DNA of 64,000 nucleotides from Bacteroidales bacterium (GCA_024400455.1 JAKSMU010000001.1:248001-312000), one strand, 5' to 3'; shown: positions 1 through 8,838, counted from the stretch's first letter. Numbers and translations: made by a program. The notes: a model not told the origin generated them from the sequence alone.

Positions 1-1
1 C

Positions 2-1540
2 AATGGCTTGACTTTCAATAGCGTTTGGGCTGTCGGTAATTCGGCTCAAGTCGGTATCGAAGATGTTCTTGAACATTTGGATGAGACCTTCGACCCTGAA
101 AAGAGCAGCCGTGTCATCATGCTTTACATGGAAAAGATTTCCAACCCGCAGAAGATGCTGAAGCACGCTCGTTCACTCATCAACAAGGGCTGCAAGATTG
201 CCGCCATCAAGTCGGGTGGTTCTGCTGCCGGTAGCCGTGCTGCAAGTTCGCACACTGGTGCTTTGGCTACATCTGATGTCGCTGTTGATGCTCTGTTCCG
301 CAAGGCTGGTATCGTCCGCTGCCAGAATCGTCAGGAACTGACGACGGTTTGCGCCATTTTCATGCATCCAGAAGTGAAGGGCAAGAATATGGCCGTCATC
401 ACTCACGCTGGTGGTCCTGCCGTCATGCTGACCGATACTTTGTCGAACAATGGTATGGATGTGCCGCACCTCGAAGGTCCGAAGGCTCAGGAATTGTTGG
501 GCAAACTGTTCAACGGTTCTTCAGTCGGTAATCCTATCGATTTCCTCGCTACGGGTACCGCCGAACAGCTCGGTTACATCATCGATGCTTGCGAAAACGA
601 TTTCGACAACATCGACTGCATGTGCGTCATCTTCGGTTCGCCAGGTTTGTTCTCTAACTATGAGGTTTACAAGGTTTTGGACGAAAAGATGAAGACCTGC
701 AAGAAACCTATTTTCCCGATTTTGCCATCCATCATCAATGTGAAGGACGAAATCGCCGACTTCATCCAGAACAAGCATAGAATCAATTTCCCGGAAGAAT
801 GTGTCTTCGGTAACGCACTCTGCAAGATTTACAACACGCCGAAACCGCAGCCAGAAAATCCTGTGATGCCAGAAATCGATGTGAAACGCATCCGTGAAGT
901 CATCGACAGCTGCGAAAACGGTTATATCGACCCTGAAAAGATTGCTCAACTCCTTGATGCAGCAGGCATTGCACAAAAGCAAATCCGTGTTGTTGACAAG
1001 AAGCAGCAGGCCGTCGACTTCGCTAACGAAGTGGGGTATCCGCTCGTGATGAAGGTCGTGGGACCAGTCCACAAGTCAGATGTCGGTGGCGTGACCTTGA
1101 ATGTCCGCAACATCGAAACCGTGGAAAAGGAATTCGACCGTTTGATGGCTATTAAGGACACTTACGCTGTTGAAATGTATCCAATGCTCGATGGTACGGA
1201 AGTTTACATCGGCGCTATCCGCGATGCTAAGTTTGGTCATCAGGTGTTCTTCGGCTTGGGCGGCATCTTCATCGAAGTCTTGAAGGATGTTCAGAGTGCC
1301 ATTGCTCCGGTCTGTGTCGATGAAGCTAAAGATCTCATCACCAAGCTCCGTGGCTACAAGATTTTGCAAGGCGTCCGTGGACAGCAGCCTGTCAATGTCG
1401 ACATTTATGCTGAGCAGGTCGCCCGTGTCAGTGCCCTTGTGATGGCAGCTCCTGAAATTGCCGAAATGGACCTCAACCCATTGCTTGGCAATCCGAAGAA
1501 TGTCGTCGCTGTTGATGCACGCATTAGAATTGAAAAATAA
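2..1540 (+). CDS. Acetate/acyl-CoA ligase (ADP-forming), fused alpha-beta type, 5' end cut by the window
   Basis: This is the downstream part of an ADP-forming acyl-CoA ligase, which turns an acyl-CoA plus ADP and phosphate into the free acid, CoA and ATP, an energy-saving step in fermentation. The frame is open to the window edge, so the N-terminal CoA-binding domain (roughly 180 residues, judged from the usual length near 700) is missing. About 80 residues in, the motif SSHTGAL carries the histidine that is phosphorylated in this family. From about residue 295 to the end lies an ATP-grasp domain with VGPVHKSDVGGV and the closing EMDLNPLL block. Codon use is regular and biased (many GGT, CGT, AAG codons), as in a well-expressed gene. 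The exact acyl substrate cannot be read from sequence. The family call is secure. Confidence 0.93.
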   Translation, partial: NGLTFNSVWAVGNSAQVGIEDVLEHLDETFDPEKSSRVIMLYMEKISNPQKMLKHARSLINKGCKIAAIKSGGSAAGSRAASSHTGALATSDVAVDALFRKAGIVRCQNRQELTTVCAIFMHPEVKGKNMAVITHAGGPAVMLTDTLSNNGMDVPHLEGPKAQELLGKLFNGSSVGNPIDFLATGTAEQLGYIIDACENDFDNIDCMCVIFGSPGLFSNYEVYKVLDEKMKTCKKPIFPILPSIINVKDEIADFIQNKHRINFPEECVFGNALCKIYNTPKPQPENPVMPEIDVKRIREVIDSCENGYIDPEKIAQLLDAAGIAQKQIRVVDKKQQAVDFANEVGYPLVMKVVGPVHKSDVGGVTLNVRNIETVEKEFDRLMAIKDTYAVEMYPMLDGTEVYIGAIRDAKFGHQVFFGLGGIFIEVLKDVQSAIAPVCVDEAKDLITKLRGYKILQGVRGQQPVNVDIYAEQVARVSALVMAAPEIAEMDLNPLLGNPKNVVAVDARIRIEK

Positions 1541-1550
1541 GAGTTAGATT

Positions 1551-1622
1551 GCGAGACTGCGAGGTCACGGGACATCGAGGTGTTGGTGTCTCGAGACCTC
1601 GAAATCTCGCGCTCTCGCAGTC
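1551..1622. repeat. Dense palindromic block between genes
   Basis: Positions 1551-1566 and 1595-1610 form an inverted repeat (14 of 16 bases pair), and GACTGCGAG at 1555-1563 is repeated inverted at 1614-1622. A smaller GACAT/GTGTC arm pair lies inside. There is no clear T-tract, so it is not a classic terminator; a repetitive extragenic palindrome or attenuator is possible. Confidence 0.5.
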
Positions 1623-1636
1623 AAAAAATAACAAAT

Positions 1637-1948
1637 ATGATTACCGAAAAAGCCACCTATTATCTGGTTTATGCCGTTTTGGTTGCTGTCACTTTTTTGG
1701 CTGACCAATGGCTTAAAAAAACTGAAAAAAAGTATCGTACTCTTGGCTATGCCGTTAGTCTTGTGGCCGATTTCGCCATTTTGGGTTATGGCATGTACCT
1801 TTATTTTGTCAAGGGCGAAGACCAGACAGGTTTCATCCTCGGCAGCATCATTTTTGCCGTTTGCGTTTTGTGCCTGTTGGGCCGCTATTGGCAGAACAAG
1901 GAACTTGACAAGCGCAGAAGGCATGACAGCACAACACCAAAAGAATAG
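1637..1948 (+). CDS. Small membrane protein, unknown function
   Basis: A 103-residue protein I do not recognise. I chose the ATG at 1637 because the longer frame runs back into the palindromic block; the chosen start gives MITEKATYYLVYAVLV, a typical start of a membrane protein. Three hydrophobic segments are visible (about residues 8-22, 36-55 and 65-85), followed by a basic tail with KRRR. It ends 6 bases before the next membrane-protein gene, so the two are probably co-transcribed and may work together in the inner membrane. No catalytic motif is visible. Confidence 0.7.
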   Translation: MITEKATYYLVYAVLVAVTFLADQWLKKTEKKYRTLGYAVSLVADFAILGYGMYLYFVKGEDQTGFILGSIIFAVCVLCLLGRYWQNKELDKRRRHDSTTPKE

Positions 1949-1954
1949 TCCATT

Positions 1955-2644
1955 ATGAAAAAATCAGATGTCATTACAATAATAGTGGTTGCCGCTGTTG
2001 TATGCGGTTTTGCTTTTATCCCTGGCGCTTGGAATTGGTTCAACACCACGACCGCCAATCACGGTTTGCTGATGAGTTTCTTTAAGTTTGCCATCCTCGG
2101 CACTTTCGGCGAGATGCTTTCCTTGCGTATTCGCGAAGGCGTTTACATGAAGAAAGGTTTCGGTTTATTGCCGAAACTTTTGATTTGGGGCGTGTTGGGT
2201 GTTGTCATCGCTTCGGCCATGACCATTTTCAAGACGGGAACGGTGGCTTTGCTCGATAAAGGTTTCCATTTTGATGGCAAGGCTGCGGCTTGGTTCGCCG
2301 GTAGTCTGAGCTGGGGCAAGTTCTTTGTCGCCTTGTGTGTCAGCGTGTTGATGAATACCTTGTTTGCTCCTGTTTTTATGACATTCCACAAAATCACTGA
2401 TATTCACATCGCTGAAACAGGGGGCTCTCTGAAGGGTTTCTTCGGCAACAAATTGAAAATGCGTGAAACCATGTCACAGAAAATCAATTGGGACACGCAG
2501 TATGGTTTCATTTTTGCCAAGACCATCCCGCTTTTTTGGTATCCGGCACATACTATAACGTTTTTATTGCCAGGTACTTACCAAGTGCTTTTCGCGGCCT
2601 TCCTCGGCGTTGCTCTTGGCGTGATTCTGAGCATTAAGAAATAA
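1955..2644 (+). CDS. Mpv17/PMP22-like membrane protein
   Basis: A 229-residue integral membrane protein with about five hydrophobic segments. The last 45 residues (PLFWYPAHTITFLLP, then a membrane segment ending GVILS) resemble the Mpv17/PMP22 signature, in which W/P, N/T-F and a closing LS are spaced in the same way; that family otherwise occurs mainly in eukaryotic organelle membranes and has no firmly assigned transport activity. It follows the small membrane gene by 6 bases and precedes the rSAM-linked lipoprotein by 17 bases, so all four plus-strand genes may be one transcript. The family assignment comes from remembered signatures and is only moderately sure; the membrane nature is clear. 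Confidence 0.65.
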   Translation: MKKSDVITIIVVAAVVCGFAFIPGAWNWFNTTTANHGLLMSFFKFAILGTFGEMLSLRIREGVYMKKGFGLLPKLLIWGVLGVVIASAMTIFKTGTVALLDKGFHFDGKAAAWFAGSLSWGKFFVALCVSVLMNTLFAPVFMTFHKITDIHIAETGGSLKGFFGNKLKMRETMSQKINWDTQYGFIFAKTIPLFWYPAHTITFLLPGTYQVLFAAFLGVALGVILSIKK

Positions 2645-2661
2645 CTGTAAAACATACGACT

Positions 2662-3012
2662 ATGGTAATTTACAAATGGTTTCGCGGTCTCTTGAAGGCC
2701 TCCGCTTTGACGACTGTGATGTTCATCATGCAGGCTTGCTATGGCACGCCGCACGATTTCCAGGAAATTCGTGTTGCTGGGAAAATTATCGACAAGACGA
2801 CATTGCAGCCGATACAAGGTGTTGGCGTTCAAGGATATGAAGGTGTTGTCACTGATGAAAACGGTTGCTTCTCATTCTACACGATGGGGTATGGCGATTG
2901 CCAGAATCTCTCTTTCATTGATAGCATCGGACGTTATGAGCCGGTGAATGACACGTTGATTTGTGGTGATCTCACCAATATCACAATTGAAATGACACCT
3001 GTCGCCGAATAA
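2662..3012 (+). CDS. Putative lipoprotein of the rSAM/lipoprotein system
   Basis: A 116-residue lipoprotein. The N-terminus has a hydrophobic stretch followed by the lipobox MQAC, placing the lipidated cysteine at residue 26, with YGTP directly after it. The rest looks like a small beta-sandwich of the carboxypeptidase-regulatory type (VAGKIIDKTTLQPIQG, then VVTDENGCFSF). The gene ends 7 bases before a radical SAM/SPASM gene. This pairing and the CYGTP start match the Bacteroidota two-gene arrangement catalogued as the rSAM/lipoprotein system (TIGR04134 with TIGR04133), in which the lipoprotein is thought to be the substrate of the enzyme. The modification is unknown. Cysteines at about residues 73 and 84 are further possible sites. 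Confidence 0.8.
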   Translation: MVIYKWFRGLLKASALTTVMFIMQACYGTPHDFQEIRVAGKIIDKTTLQPIQGVGVQGYEGVVTDENGCFSFYTMGYGDCQNLSFIDSIGRYEPVNDTLICGDLTNITIEMTPVAE

Positions 3013-3019
3013 AGGTGCT

Positions 3020-4066
3020 ATGCTTCAGGCTTTTCACAACTATTTCCGAAAAAAAGAGACGCAACTGCACGAGCTGAACTATCTTTTTTGGGAATGTACG
3101 CAGCGTTGCAATCTGAACTGCAAGCATTGTGGTTCGGATTGTTTTGTTTCGTCGCGTTATAAGGATATGCCTTTCGGCGATTTTCTGAAGTCCATTTCGC
3201 CTCTGGAAACGGCTTTCAAGCGCAATTCCATTATGGTTGTCATCACTGGGGGCGAACCGACTTTGCGCTCCGATTTGGCCGATTGTGGCCGCGAATTGCG
3301 CAAGCATGGTTTCCTGTGGAGCATTGTGACCAATGGTTTCGCCTACGATGAAGCCATGCATAAGAAACTGATTGATGCAGGATTGTGCAGCATCACGGTC
3401 AGTTTGGATGGCTTGCAGGCAACGCATGACATGTTCCGCCATCGAGAGGGAAGCTTTGAAAAGGCTTTGCAAGCCATTGATTTGATTGCCAATGAAAAGC
3501 GCTTGCCGACATACGATGTGGTGACCTGTGTCAGCAAATTGAATTTCGATGAGTTGGAGGCCTTAAAGAATTTGCTGGTTGAGCATAAGGTTAAGGCATG
3601 GCGCTTGTTTACCATTGCTCCGATTGGTCGAGCATCTGGCAACGATGAATTACAGTTGAGTGACGAACAGTTCACTAAAATGATGGATTTCATTGTAGAA
3701 GTCAGAAAAGAGGGAAAAATTGACATCAAATATAGCTGTGAAGCATATGTTGGCCGGTACGAGCGCAAGGTGCGCGACTGGTTCTATTTTTGCCGTGCAG
3801 GCATCACCATCGGCTCGATCTTGATTGATGGTTCAATTTCGGCCTGTCCTAACATCGACCGCCGTTTTGCGCAAGGCAATATTTATAATGATGATTTCCT
3901 TGATGTTTGGAACAACAGATTCCAACCTTTCCGTGATAGAAAGTGGATGAAAACAGGTCAATGCGCACATTGTAAGGTCTATAAAAATTGTCTTGGTGGA
4001 GCCATGCATCTCCACACCAAGGATTCAGGCGAAATCATGATGTGTCATTTCAACAAAATAAAATGA
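3020..4066 (+). CDS. Radical SAM/SPASM enzyme, rSAM/lipoprotein system
   Basis: A 348-residue radical SAM enzyme. The cluster-binding motif is C30-x3-C34-x2-C37 in the segment ECTQRCNLNCKHCG, followed by the GGEP motif (about residue 76) that contacts SAM. The C-terminal third is a SPASM domain with cysteines in CRAGITIG, SACPNIDRR, QCAHCKVYKNC and MMCHF, which would hold auxiliary iron-sulfur clusters as in peptide-modifying enzymes. The partner is the lipoprotein just upstream, and the two are almost certainly co-translated. The family (TIGR04133 type) is known from Bacteroidota, but its chemistry is not. A stretch of 131 bases with a promoter separates it from the next gene, so the operon probably ends here. 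Confidence 0.87.
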   Translation: MLQAFHNYFRKKETQLHELNYLFWECTQRCNLNCKHCGSDCFVSSRYKDMPFGDFLKSISPLETAFKRNSIMVVITGGEPTLRSDLADCGRELRKHGFLWSIVTNGFAYDEAMHKKLIDAGLCSITVSLDGLQATHDMFRHREGSFEKALQAIDLIANEKRLPTYDVVTCVSKLNFDELEALKNLLVEHKVKAWRLFTIAPIGRASGNDELQLSDEQFTKMMDFIVEVRKEGKIDIKYSCEAYVGRYERKVRDWFYFCRAGITIGSILIDGSISACPNIDRRFAQGNIYNDDFLDVWNNRFQPFRDRKWMKTGQCAHCKVYKNCLGGAMHLHTKDSGEIMMCHFNKIK

Positions 4067-4098
4067 TTATGTTTTTGCAATTCTGAAAGTTTTTTCAA

Positions 4099-4106
4099 TA
4101 CATTTG
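4099..4106 (+). promoter_or_regulatory. Bacteroidota -7 promoter element
   Basis: TACATTTG fits the TAnnTTTG box. It lies 92 bases before the ATG at 4198, giving a leader of about 85 bases. Confidence 0.45.
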
Positions 4107-4197
4107 CATCACGAATCAAGGATTGGCCGTTATTGGTTCTCGTGGTCGGTCCGATGAAATAAGCAGAACCTGTTTAGACCATTAAAAACACTTAATC

Positions 4198-4812
4198 ATG
4201 TCAGAAAAGAAAGTTTTTCCAAAACCAGTGCTAATCATTAGTTTCATTCTCATCCTTTTTGGATGCGTGTGCAGTTGTATTCAACTTTATCATGAATTTT
4301 TCGTTGAGTGCAATGCCCTGCGTCTCATTATGAGTTTGTTATGTTTTGTTGGTTTCGTTATGACCATTCTCTATCAACTTAATATCCTGAAGGATTCAAG
4401 GTTTTTCTATACCAGTTTGATTTTCATTTTTGCATTAACGGTGGCCATTTCAGGTATTGTTTTTTCGGAATTTGCCGATGTCAGATCATCGAAACTTGAT
4501 TCTGTCGTTTTGGGAGTCGTGAGAAGATTGATTCAATTCCTGTCGCTTGTCGTTTTTGCTGCGGTCTTCGTTTTTGATGCTCGTTGCAAGGATTTGAAGA
4601 GCAGGTTCTTCGAGGAAAGTACTGAACACTTAAGCCGTATCCTGTTTTTGGAAATTGCCATCATGCTGATTTATCTTTGCTGCGGCATGATTCCTGCTGG
4701 TTTCAGTTCCATTTGGGGCGTATTTGTCAGTCCATTGCTCTTTGTCGGCGTTTTCATCTGCTACGCTACAAGAATTGCGATGAAGAAGGAAGAAAAGAAA
4801 GAAATACAATAA
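4198..4812 (+). CDS. Membrane protein, unknown function
   Basis: A 204-residue protein with about six hydrophobic segments (starting near residues 10, 40, 72, 105, 143 and 165) and a lysine-rich cytoplasmic tail (MKKEEKKEIQ). I do not recognise the family and see no conserved polar motif inside the membrane segments. It has its own promoter and a strong terminator, so it is probably a single-gene unit. The start is supported by a clear ATG followed by the short charged MSEKK leader. Nothing around it suggests a pathway. Confidence 0.7.
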   Translation: MSEKKVFPKPVLIISFILILFGCVCSCIQLYHEFFVECNALRLIMSLLCFVGFVMTILYQLNILKDSRFFYTSLIFIFALTVAISGIVFSEFADVRSSKLDSVVLGVVRRLIQFLSLVVFAAVFVFDARCKDLKSRFFEESTEHLSRILFLEIAIMLIYLCCGMIPAGFSSIWGVFVSPLLFVGVFICYATRIAMKKEEKKEIQ

Positions 4813-4832
4813 AAACCTCTTTTATATGCACT

Positions 4833-4870
4833 AAAGGCAACGGGGATTTGTCCTCGTTGCCTTTTTTTTT
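4833..4870. terminator. Hairpin terminator, probably bidirectional
   Basis: AAAGGCAACG pairs with CGTTGCCTTT around a TTTG loop, followed by a run of T on the plus strand and A before it. It sits between a plus-strand gene and the end of a minus-strand operon. Confidence 0.85.
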
Positions 4871-4875
4871 GTTGC

Positions 4876-5562
4876 TTATATCCAGCCTTTAATCCTGTAA
4901 TAGGCCAAGGCGCAATATTCTCTGAAGCAGGTGGTTTCCAACTTGAAATAATTCCAAAAAGTGTAGCGCATATTCGTGCTTTCAACATTTGGTATTGTTT
5001 CGTTGCCGTCCAATTTTTGTTTTTTGAGGGATAAGTCGAAATCGACGGTGGCTTCTCGAGCGGAGGCACCTCTGACAGCAGAAAAACCTACTTTGTTAAA
5101 GCATTTGATGGTCCGGCGCATGTTTTCGGGCGAAGTGACCACTAAGATAGGTGTGCTTATTAGATCTGGAAACTGTTCGCGTAATTCTAATACTTGTGAT
5201 CTGGTGTTTGATCCGTCGGTCATGTAAAGGATGCGGTCATGCTCAATTCCTTGGCATGTAAGTGCTTTTGTCATTTCTGCTTGGCAGATGGAGTCTTTTG
5301 GATGCACCAAAACGACAGGAGTCTCATAATGGTTGGCGAATTGTGCGGTATAGTAAAGCCTGATGAGATTGCTTTCAGAAGGCATCCCAGCCCCACCAAG
5401 CATGACAATGTATTTTGGGTAAAATGGCATTTCTGTTTCATTTGGGTCATCACCCAAATGATAGTGCATATAGAAAGGCGCTGGCGTCAGGGCTAGAATG
5501 ATCATCAATAGCAAGATGGCGCCGAGTGTAACGAAAAGATATCTAAGGGTTTTCCTGATCAT
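4876..5562 (-). CDS. YdcF/SanA/ElyC-type protein (DUF218)
   Basis: A 228-residue protein with one N-terminal membrane anchor (about residues 8-28) and a DUF218 domain. The glycine-rich IVMLGGAGM motif, the segment RLYYTAQFANHYETP and the LVVTSPENMRR block (family form VTS-x-H-M-x-R) occur in the family order. Members affect envelope permeability and cell-wall precursor handling in other bacteria, but no reaction is proven. In the family block the histidine is replaced here by glutamate-asparagine (PENMRR). It is the last gene of a minus-strand unit with the flavin-reductase-like lipoprotein (7-base gap), crcB and the uvrA-like gene. Confidence 0.8.
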   Translation of the reverse strand: MIRKTLRYLFVTLGAILLLMIILALTPAPFYMHYHLGDDPNETEMPFYPKYIVMLGGAGMPSESNLIRLYYTAQFANHYETPVVLVHPKDSICQAEMTKALTCQGIEHDRILYMTDGSNTRSQVLELREQFPDLISTPILVVTSPENMRRTIKCFNKVGFSAVRGASAREATVDFDLSLKKQKLDGNETIPNVESTNMRYTFWNYFKLETTCFREYCALAYYRIKGWI

Positions 5563-5569
5563 TTCTGAT

Positions 5570-6199
5570 TTATTGCTTTTCCCAAACGTTCACGATTTCA
5601 CCGATATAAGCATAGTGAATGCCCATGCCTCGGTCGCCGTAGAAGGCTTTTACATCGTCACAAAGCTGGTCCAATTCAAATTGGTGCGCATAGATGATTT
5701 TGCACTCGATGGCGAGATTGGCTTCTTCAAAAATAGGGTTGCCCAATTTGGTGAAGGTTGGGTGAAGGCCTGCCGGAGTAAGTTTGTCGCCTTCGCGGCC
5801 TGAGTGTGAGCCGATGTAAACCAAAGCATCGTGCATCTCTTCAGGAAATGCGGTGACGGTGAAATATTCGTTACGTTGCATGAATTCGTGCGTGTAGCGG
5901 TCGGTGGAAACATAGACTGTGAAAATCGGCTTGTTCCAAAGCACGCCGAGGTCGCCCCATCCGATGGTCATGGCGTTCATGTCGCCTTCCTTGCCGACGG
6001 CGAGCGCCATCCAGTCGTCGCGTAACATACTGACCGTGTTACGGATTTGGTCGGGTTCAATGGCCTTCCAAGTTGCGGAATCGTTGCTCATTTCTGTTTC
6101 AGCTTCAGTAGTTTGAATTGTGTTTTCTTTCTCGTTGCATGATGCCAATCCGAAGAGCATCAGTGCTGCAAAGATACATGATTTGATTGATTTTGCCAT
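5570..6199 (-). CDS. Flavin reductase-like domain lipoprotein
   Basis: A 209-residue lipoprotein. I chose the ATG at 6199, which gives a lysine-containing signal peptide and the lipobox GLASC; a longer frame would extend into crcB. After a short acidic linker the protein matches the FMN-binding flavin reductase-like fold: MNAMTIGWGDLGVLWNKP, then FTVTAFPEE and GSHSGREGDKL are the typical FMN-contact blocks. Enzymes of this fold reduce or carry FMN. An exported, lipid-anchored version suggests a redox role at the envelope, which is inference. It lies 10 bases downstream of crcB. Confidence 0.82.
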   Translation of the reverse strand: MAKSIKSCIFAALMLFGLASCNEKENTIQTTEAETEMSNDSATWKAIEPDQIRNTVSMLRDDWMALAVGKEGDMNAMTIGWGDLGVLWNKPIFTVYVSTDRYTHEFMQRNEYFTVTAFPEEMHDALVYIGSHSGREGDKLTPAGLHPTFTKLGNPIFEEANLAIECKIIYAHQFELDQLCDDVKAFYGDRGMGIHYAYIGEIVNVWEKQ

Positions 6200-6209
6200 G
6201 ATACGATGT

Positions 6210-6581
6210 TTAAATGTGATTTCCGATTTTTGTGCCGACATACATGCCTGCCCAGACGAAAAGCAGACAAAGGACAACAGTGCCTAAAATGTATGCGCCA
6301 GCGTTGAGGTAATTTCCTGAGCGCAGCATTTCCAACGATTGTGCCGAGAAAGTGGAGTAGGTGGTGAAACCGCCGCAAAGCCCGACGGTGAGCATGAGTT
6401 TCCAGTCGCCGCTTGTGCAAGCCGCCATGAAAAGACCGATGAGGAACGACCCGATGCTGTTGACGCTTAGTGTGGCTATCCATGAAGCGCAATGCAAGGC
6501 GTTGCCTGCAAGGGTGGCCAAATAACGCAGTATGCTGCCCGCTGCACCGCCGAGACCTACTATGAGAATGTTTTTGAACAT
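6210..6581 (-). CDS. crcB: Fluoride ion channel CrcB (Fluc)
   Basis: A 123-residue, four-helix membrane protein that lets fluoride leave the cell; it works as a dual-topology dimer. Family signatures are present: GLGGAAGSILRY at the start, the NSIGSFLIG helix with its conserved Asn, and GLCGGFTTYSTFS with the polar track that lines the fluoride path. Length is normal for the family. The gene lies 4 bases downstream of the uvrA-like gene, and I see no fluoride riboswitch ahead of it, so fluoride control through RNA looks unlikely here. Confidence 0.95.
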   Translation of the reverse strand: MFKNILIVGLGGAAGSILRYLATLAGNALHCASWIATLSVNSIGSFLIGLFMAACTSGDWKLMLTVGLCGGFTTYSTFSAQSLEMLRSGNYLNAGAYILGTVVLCLLFVWAGMYVGTKIGNHI

Positions 6582-6585
6582 GATG

Positions 6586-8838
6586 CTATTCTGTTAAATA
6601 TTTCCCCGTTACCGAAATTTCACATTCCGCCATGGTTTTTGGCGTGCCGGTGAAAAGAATCTCGCCGCCCATGTTGCCGCCGCCGGGACCGAGTTCGATG
6701 GCGTAGTCTGCCGACTTCACCATTTCCAGATTGTGCTCGATGAGGAAAATCGTGTTGCCTTTTTCGACCATTTCGTCAAATAGGCGAAGGATGCGGTCGA
6801 TGTCGTTGAGATGAAGGCCATCGGAAGGTTCGTCGAGGATGAAAATCTTGCCTTTGTTGCGCAGGTATGATGCCAGTTTGATACGCTGCAATTCGCCGCC
6901 CGAAAGCGTCGAAAGCGACTGGTTGAGGTGCAGATAACTCAATCCGACTTGCAGCAAAGGCTTCAGCTTTTCGGCTATCACGGTGCCGGCAAACATTTCG
7001 CAAGCTTTCTCGGCCGTGAGGTCCATGACTTGGGCGATGTTCATGCCTTGTACCTTATATTTAAGCACTTCGTTGGAATAGCGCAGGCCGCCGCAGGCTT
7101 CGCAGACTGTCTCGATGGCATCCATGAATGCCATGTCGGATACGATGACGCCTTTGCCTTGGCAGACGGGACAGCCGCCTTTGCCGTTGAAGGAGAACAG
7201 GTCCATTTTCACCTTGTTTTCCTTGGCGAAGACCTTGCGGATGTCGTCGGCGACTTCAAGGTAAGTGGCTGGCGTTGAGCGCAGACTGATGCCGATGTTT
7301 TTCTGACTTATGTAGACAATGTCGTCGGGATTCGGGTAGGCTTTCATGAAACACTCCATGAGCGAACTTTTCCCCGAACCGGCCACGCCGACCACGGCGG
7401 TCATCACGCCGAGAGGCATATCGATGGTGATGTCTTTTAGGTTGTGCAAGTTGGCGTGTTCCAAATGGAACCAGCCGTTTGGTGTCCTGACCTTGTCTTT
7501 CAGTTGCTTGGAAGCGTTTAATCGGGTGCCTGTCAAAGTGTGGCTCCGGAGCAGTTCTTCGTAACTGCCTTCAAAAAGTATCTGACCGCCGGCAGCACCC
7601 GCACCAGGGCCCATGTCGATGATATGGTCGGCAATCTTAATCATGTCCTTGTGGTGCTCGACTAAAATGACCGTGTTGCCGTGCTGTTTCAGTTTCTTGA
7701 CGGAGTTTTGCATGAGCAGAATGTCGTGGTTGTGAAGGCCGACGCTCGGTTCGTCAAGGATATACATGACATCGGAAAGCGATGAGTTGATGTATTTTGC
7801 AATCTTGCAACGTTGCGCTTCGCCACCCGAAAGTGTACCGATGGCGCGGTCGAGGGTGAGGTAGCCCAAACCGATTTCTTCCAACGCGGATAGCCTTTCG
7901 ATGGTGGCGTGCTTGATGTCTTCAGTCAAATGATTATCAATGCTTTCCATCCATATTTTGCAGTCGGCGATGCTCATGGCGGTGACATCGGCAATGTTTT
8001 TTCCGTTGATTTTGCAGGAAAGAATCGTTGGGTTGAGGCGAGTTCCTTTGCAGTCGGGACAAGTACCCATAGTGAGCATCGGGTTGAGTACGGCGGCATG
8101 AAGCAAACCTTCTTCCGAATTGATGATGCTGCGGTACATGCGCGGAATCAGGCCTTCGTATTTGGCGCTTTTCGGCCAGTTTTTCGGCGGGTTTTTCAGC
8201 TTGATTTGCGGCGAATTGAGGAACAAATCCAGTTCTTCAGGTGAATAGTCCTTGATTTTCTTGTCCAAGTCGAAAAGACCGCTGTGGGCGTAACGGATCC
8301 AGCGCCAGCCGCCTTTGCCGAAAGCGATGTAATGGATGGTGTCTTCGTCGTTGAGCGATTTGTCGAAATCGACGAGCTTGTGAATGTCGAGTTCGCGGAT
8401 TTCGCCCAAGCCCGCACAGCGCGGACAGCTGCCCATAGGATGGTTGAACGAAAAGACATCGGAATAGCCGACAAAAGGCTGTCCGACACGCGAAAACAGC
8501 AGTCGCAGCAAGGCATAAATGTCGGTGTAAGTGCCCACCGTCGAGCGTGAATTGGAGGTGGGCTTGCGTTGCTCGATGACGATGGCAATAGGAAGGTTTT
8601 CAATCTTTTCCACATGAGGACGACCATATTTCGGCAGATATTGCTGCGTGAAAGAAGGAAAAGTATCGTTCAGTTCGCGCCTCGATTTTGCCGCTATCGT
8701 GTCCAAAACCAACGACGATTTTCCCGAGCCGGAAACGCCCGTCACGATGGTGATTTGCCTTTTGGGAATTTTCAGCGAAAGGTTTTTCAGATTGTTTTCA
8801 GTCGCGCCTTCAATAAGGATGTAGTCTTCCATGTGCAT
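6586..8838 (-). CDS. UvrA-like ABC ATPase (short UvrA paralogue)
   Basis: A 750-residue protein of the UvrA family of DNA-damage-sensing ATPases. Two ATPase halves are visible, each with Walker A (GVSGSGKSS near residue 35 and GVAGSGKSS near residue 480), LSGGE signatures and Walker B (ILDEPS). Zinc-type cysteines occur as CPRCAGLG, CPDCKG, CPVCQG and CEACGG. True UvrA is about 940 residues, so this is the shorter class, related to UvrA2/DrrC-type proteins, which may lack full UvrB-binding function and in some bacteria protects against DNA-binding drugs. The start could be at 8838 or at the ATG two codons later (8832). A promoter lies just upstream, and crcB follows by 4 bases. Confidence 0.88.
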   Translation of the reverse strand: MHMEDYILIEGATENNLKNLSLKIPKRQITIVTGVSGSGKSSLVLDTIAAKSRRELNDTFPSFTQQYLPKYGRPHVEKIENLPIAIVIEQRKPTSNSRSTVGTYTDIYALLRLLFSRVGQPFVGYSDVFSFNHPMGSCPRCAGLGEIRELDIHKLVDFDKSLNDEDTIHYIAFGKGGWRWIRYAHSGLFDLDKKIKDYSPEELDLFLNSPQIKLKNPPKNWPKSAKYEGLIPRMYRSIINSEEGLLHAAVLNPMLTMGTCPDCKGTRLNPTILSCKINGKNIADVTAMSIADCKIWMESIDNHLTEDIKHATIERLSALEEIGLGYLTLDRAIGTLSGGEAQRCKIAKYINSSLSDVMYILDEPSVGLHNHDILLMQNSVKKLKQHGNTVILVEHHKDMIKIADHIIDMGPGAGAAGGQILFEGSYEELLRSHTLTGTRLNASKQLKDKVRTPNGWFHLEHANLHNLKDITIDMPLGVMTAVVGVAGSGKSSLMECFMKAYPNPDDIVYISQKNIGISLRSTPATYLEVADDIRKVFAKENKVKMDLFSFNGKGGCPVCQGKGVIVSDMAFMDAIETVCEACGGLRYSNEVLKYKVQGMNIAQVMDLTAEKACEMFAGTVIAEKLKPLLQVGLSYLHLNQSLSTLSGGELQRIKLASYLRNKGKIFILDEPSDGLHLNDIDRILRLFDEMVEKGNTIFLIEHNLEMVKSADYAIELGPGGGNMGGEILFTGTPKTMAECEISVTGKYLTE

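Noticed and set aside
6582-6620. Fluoride riboswitch ahead of crcB
   Set aside because: Only 4 bases separate crcB from the upstream gene, and the riboswitch core is not visible.
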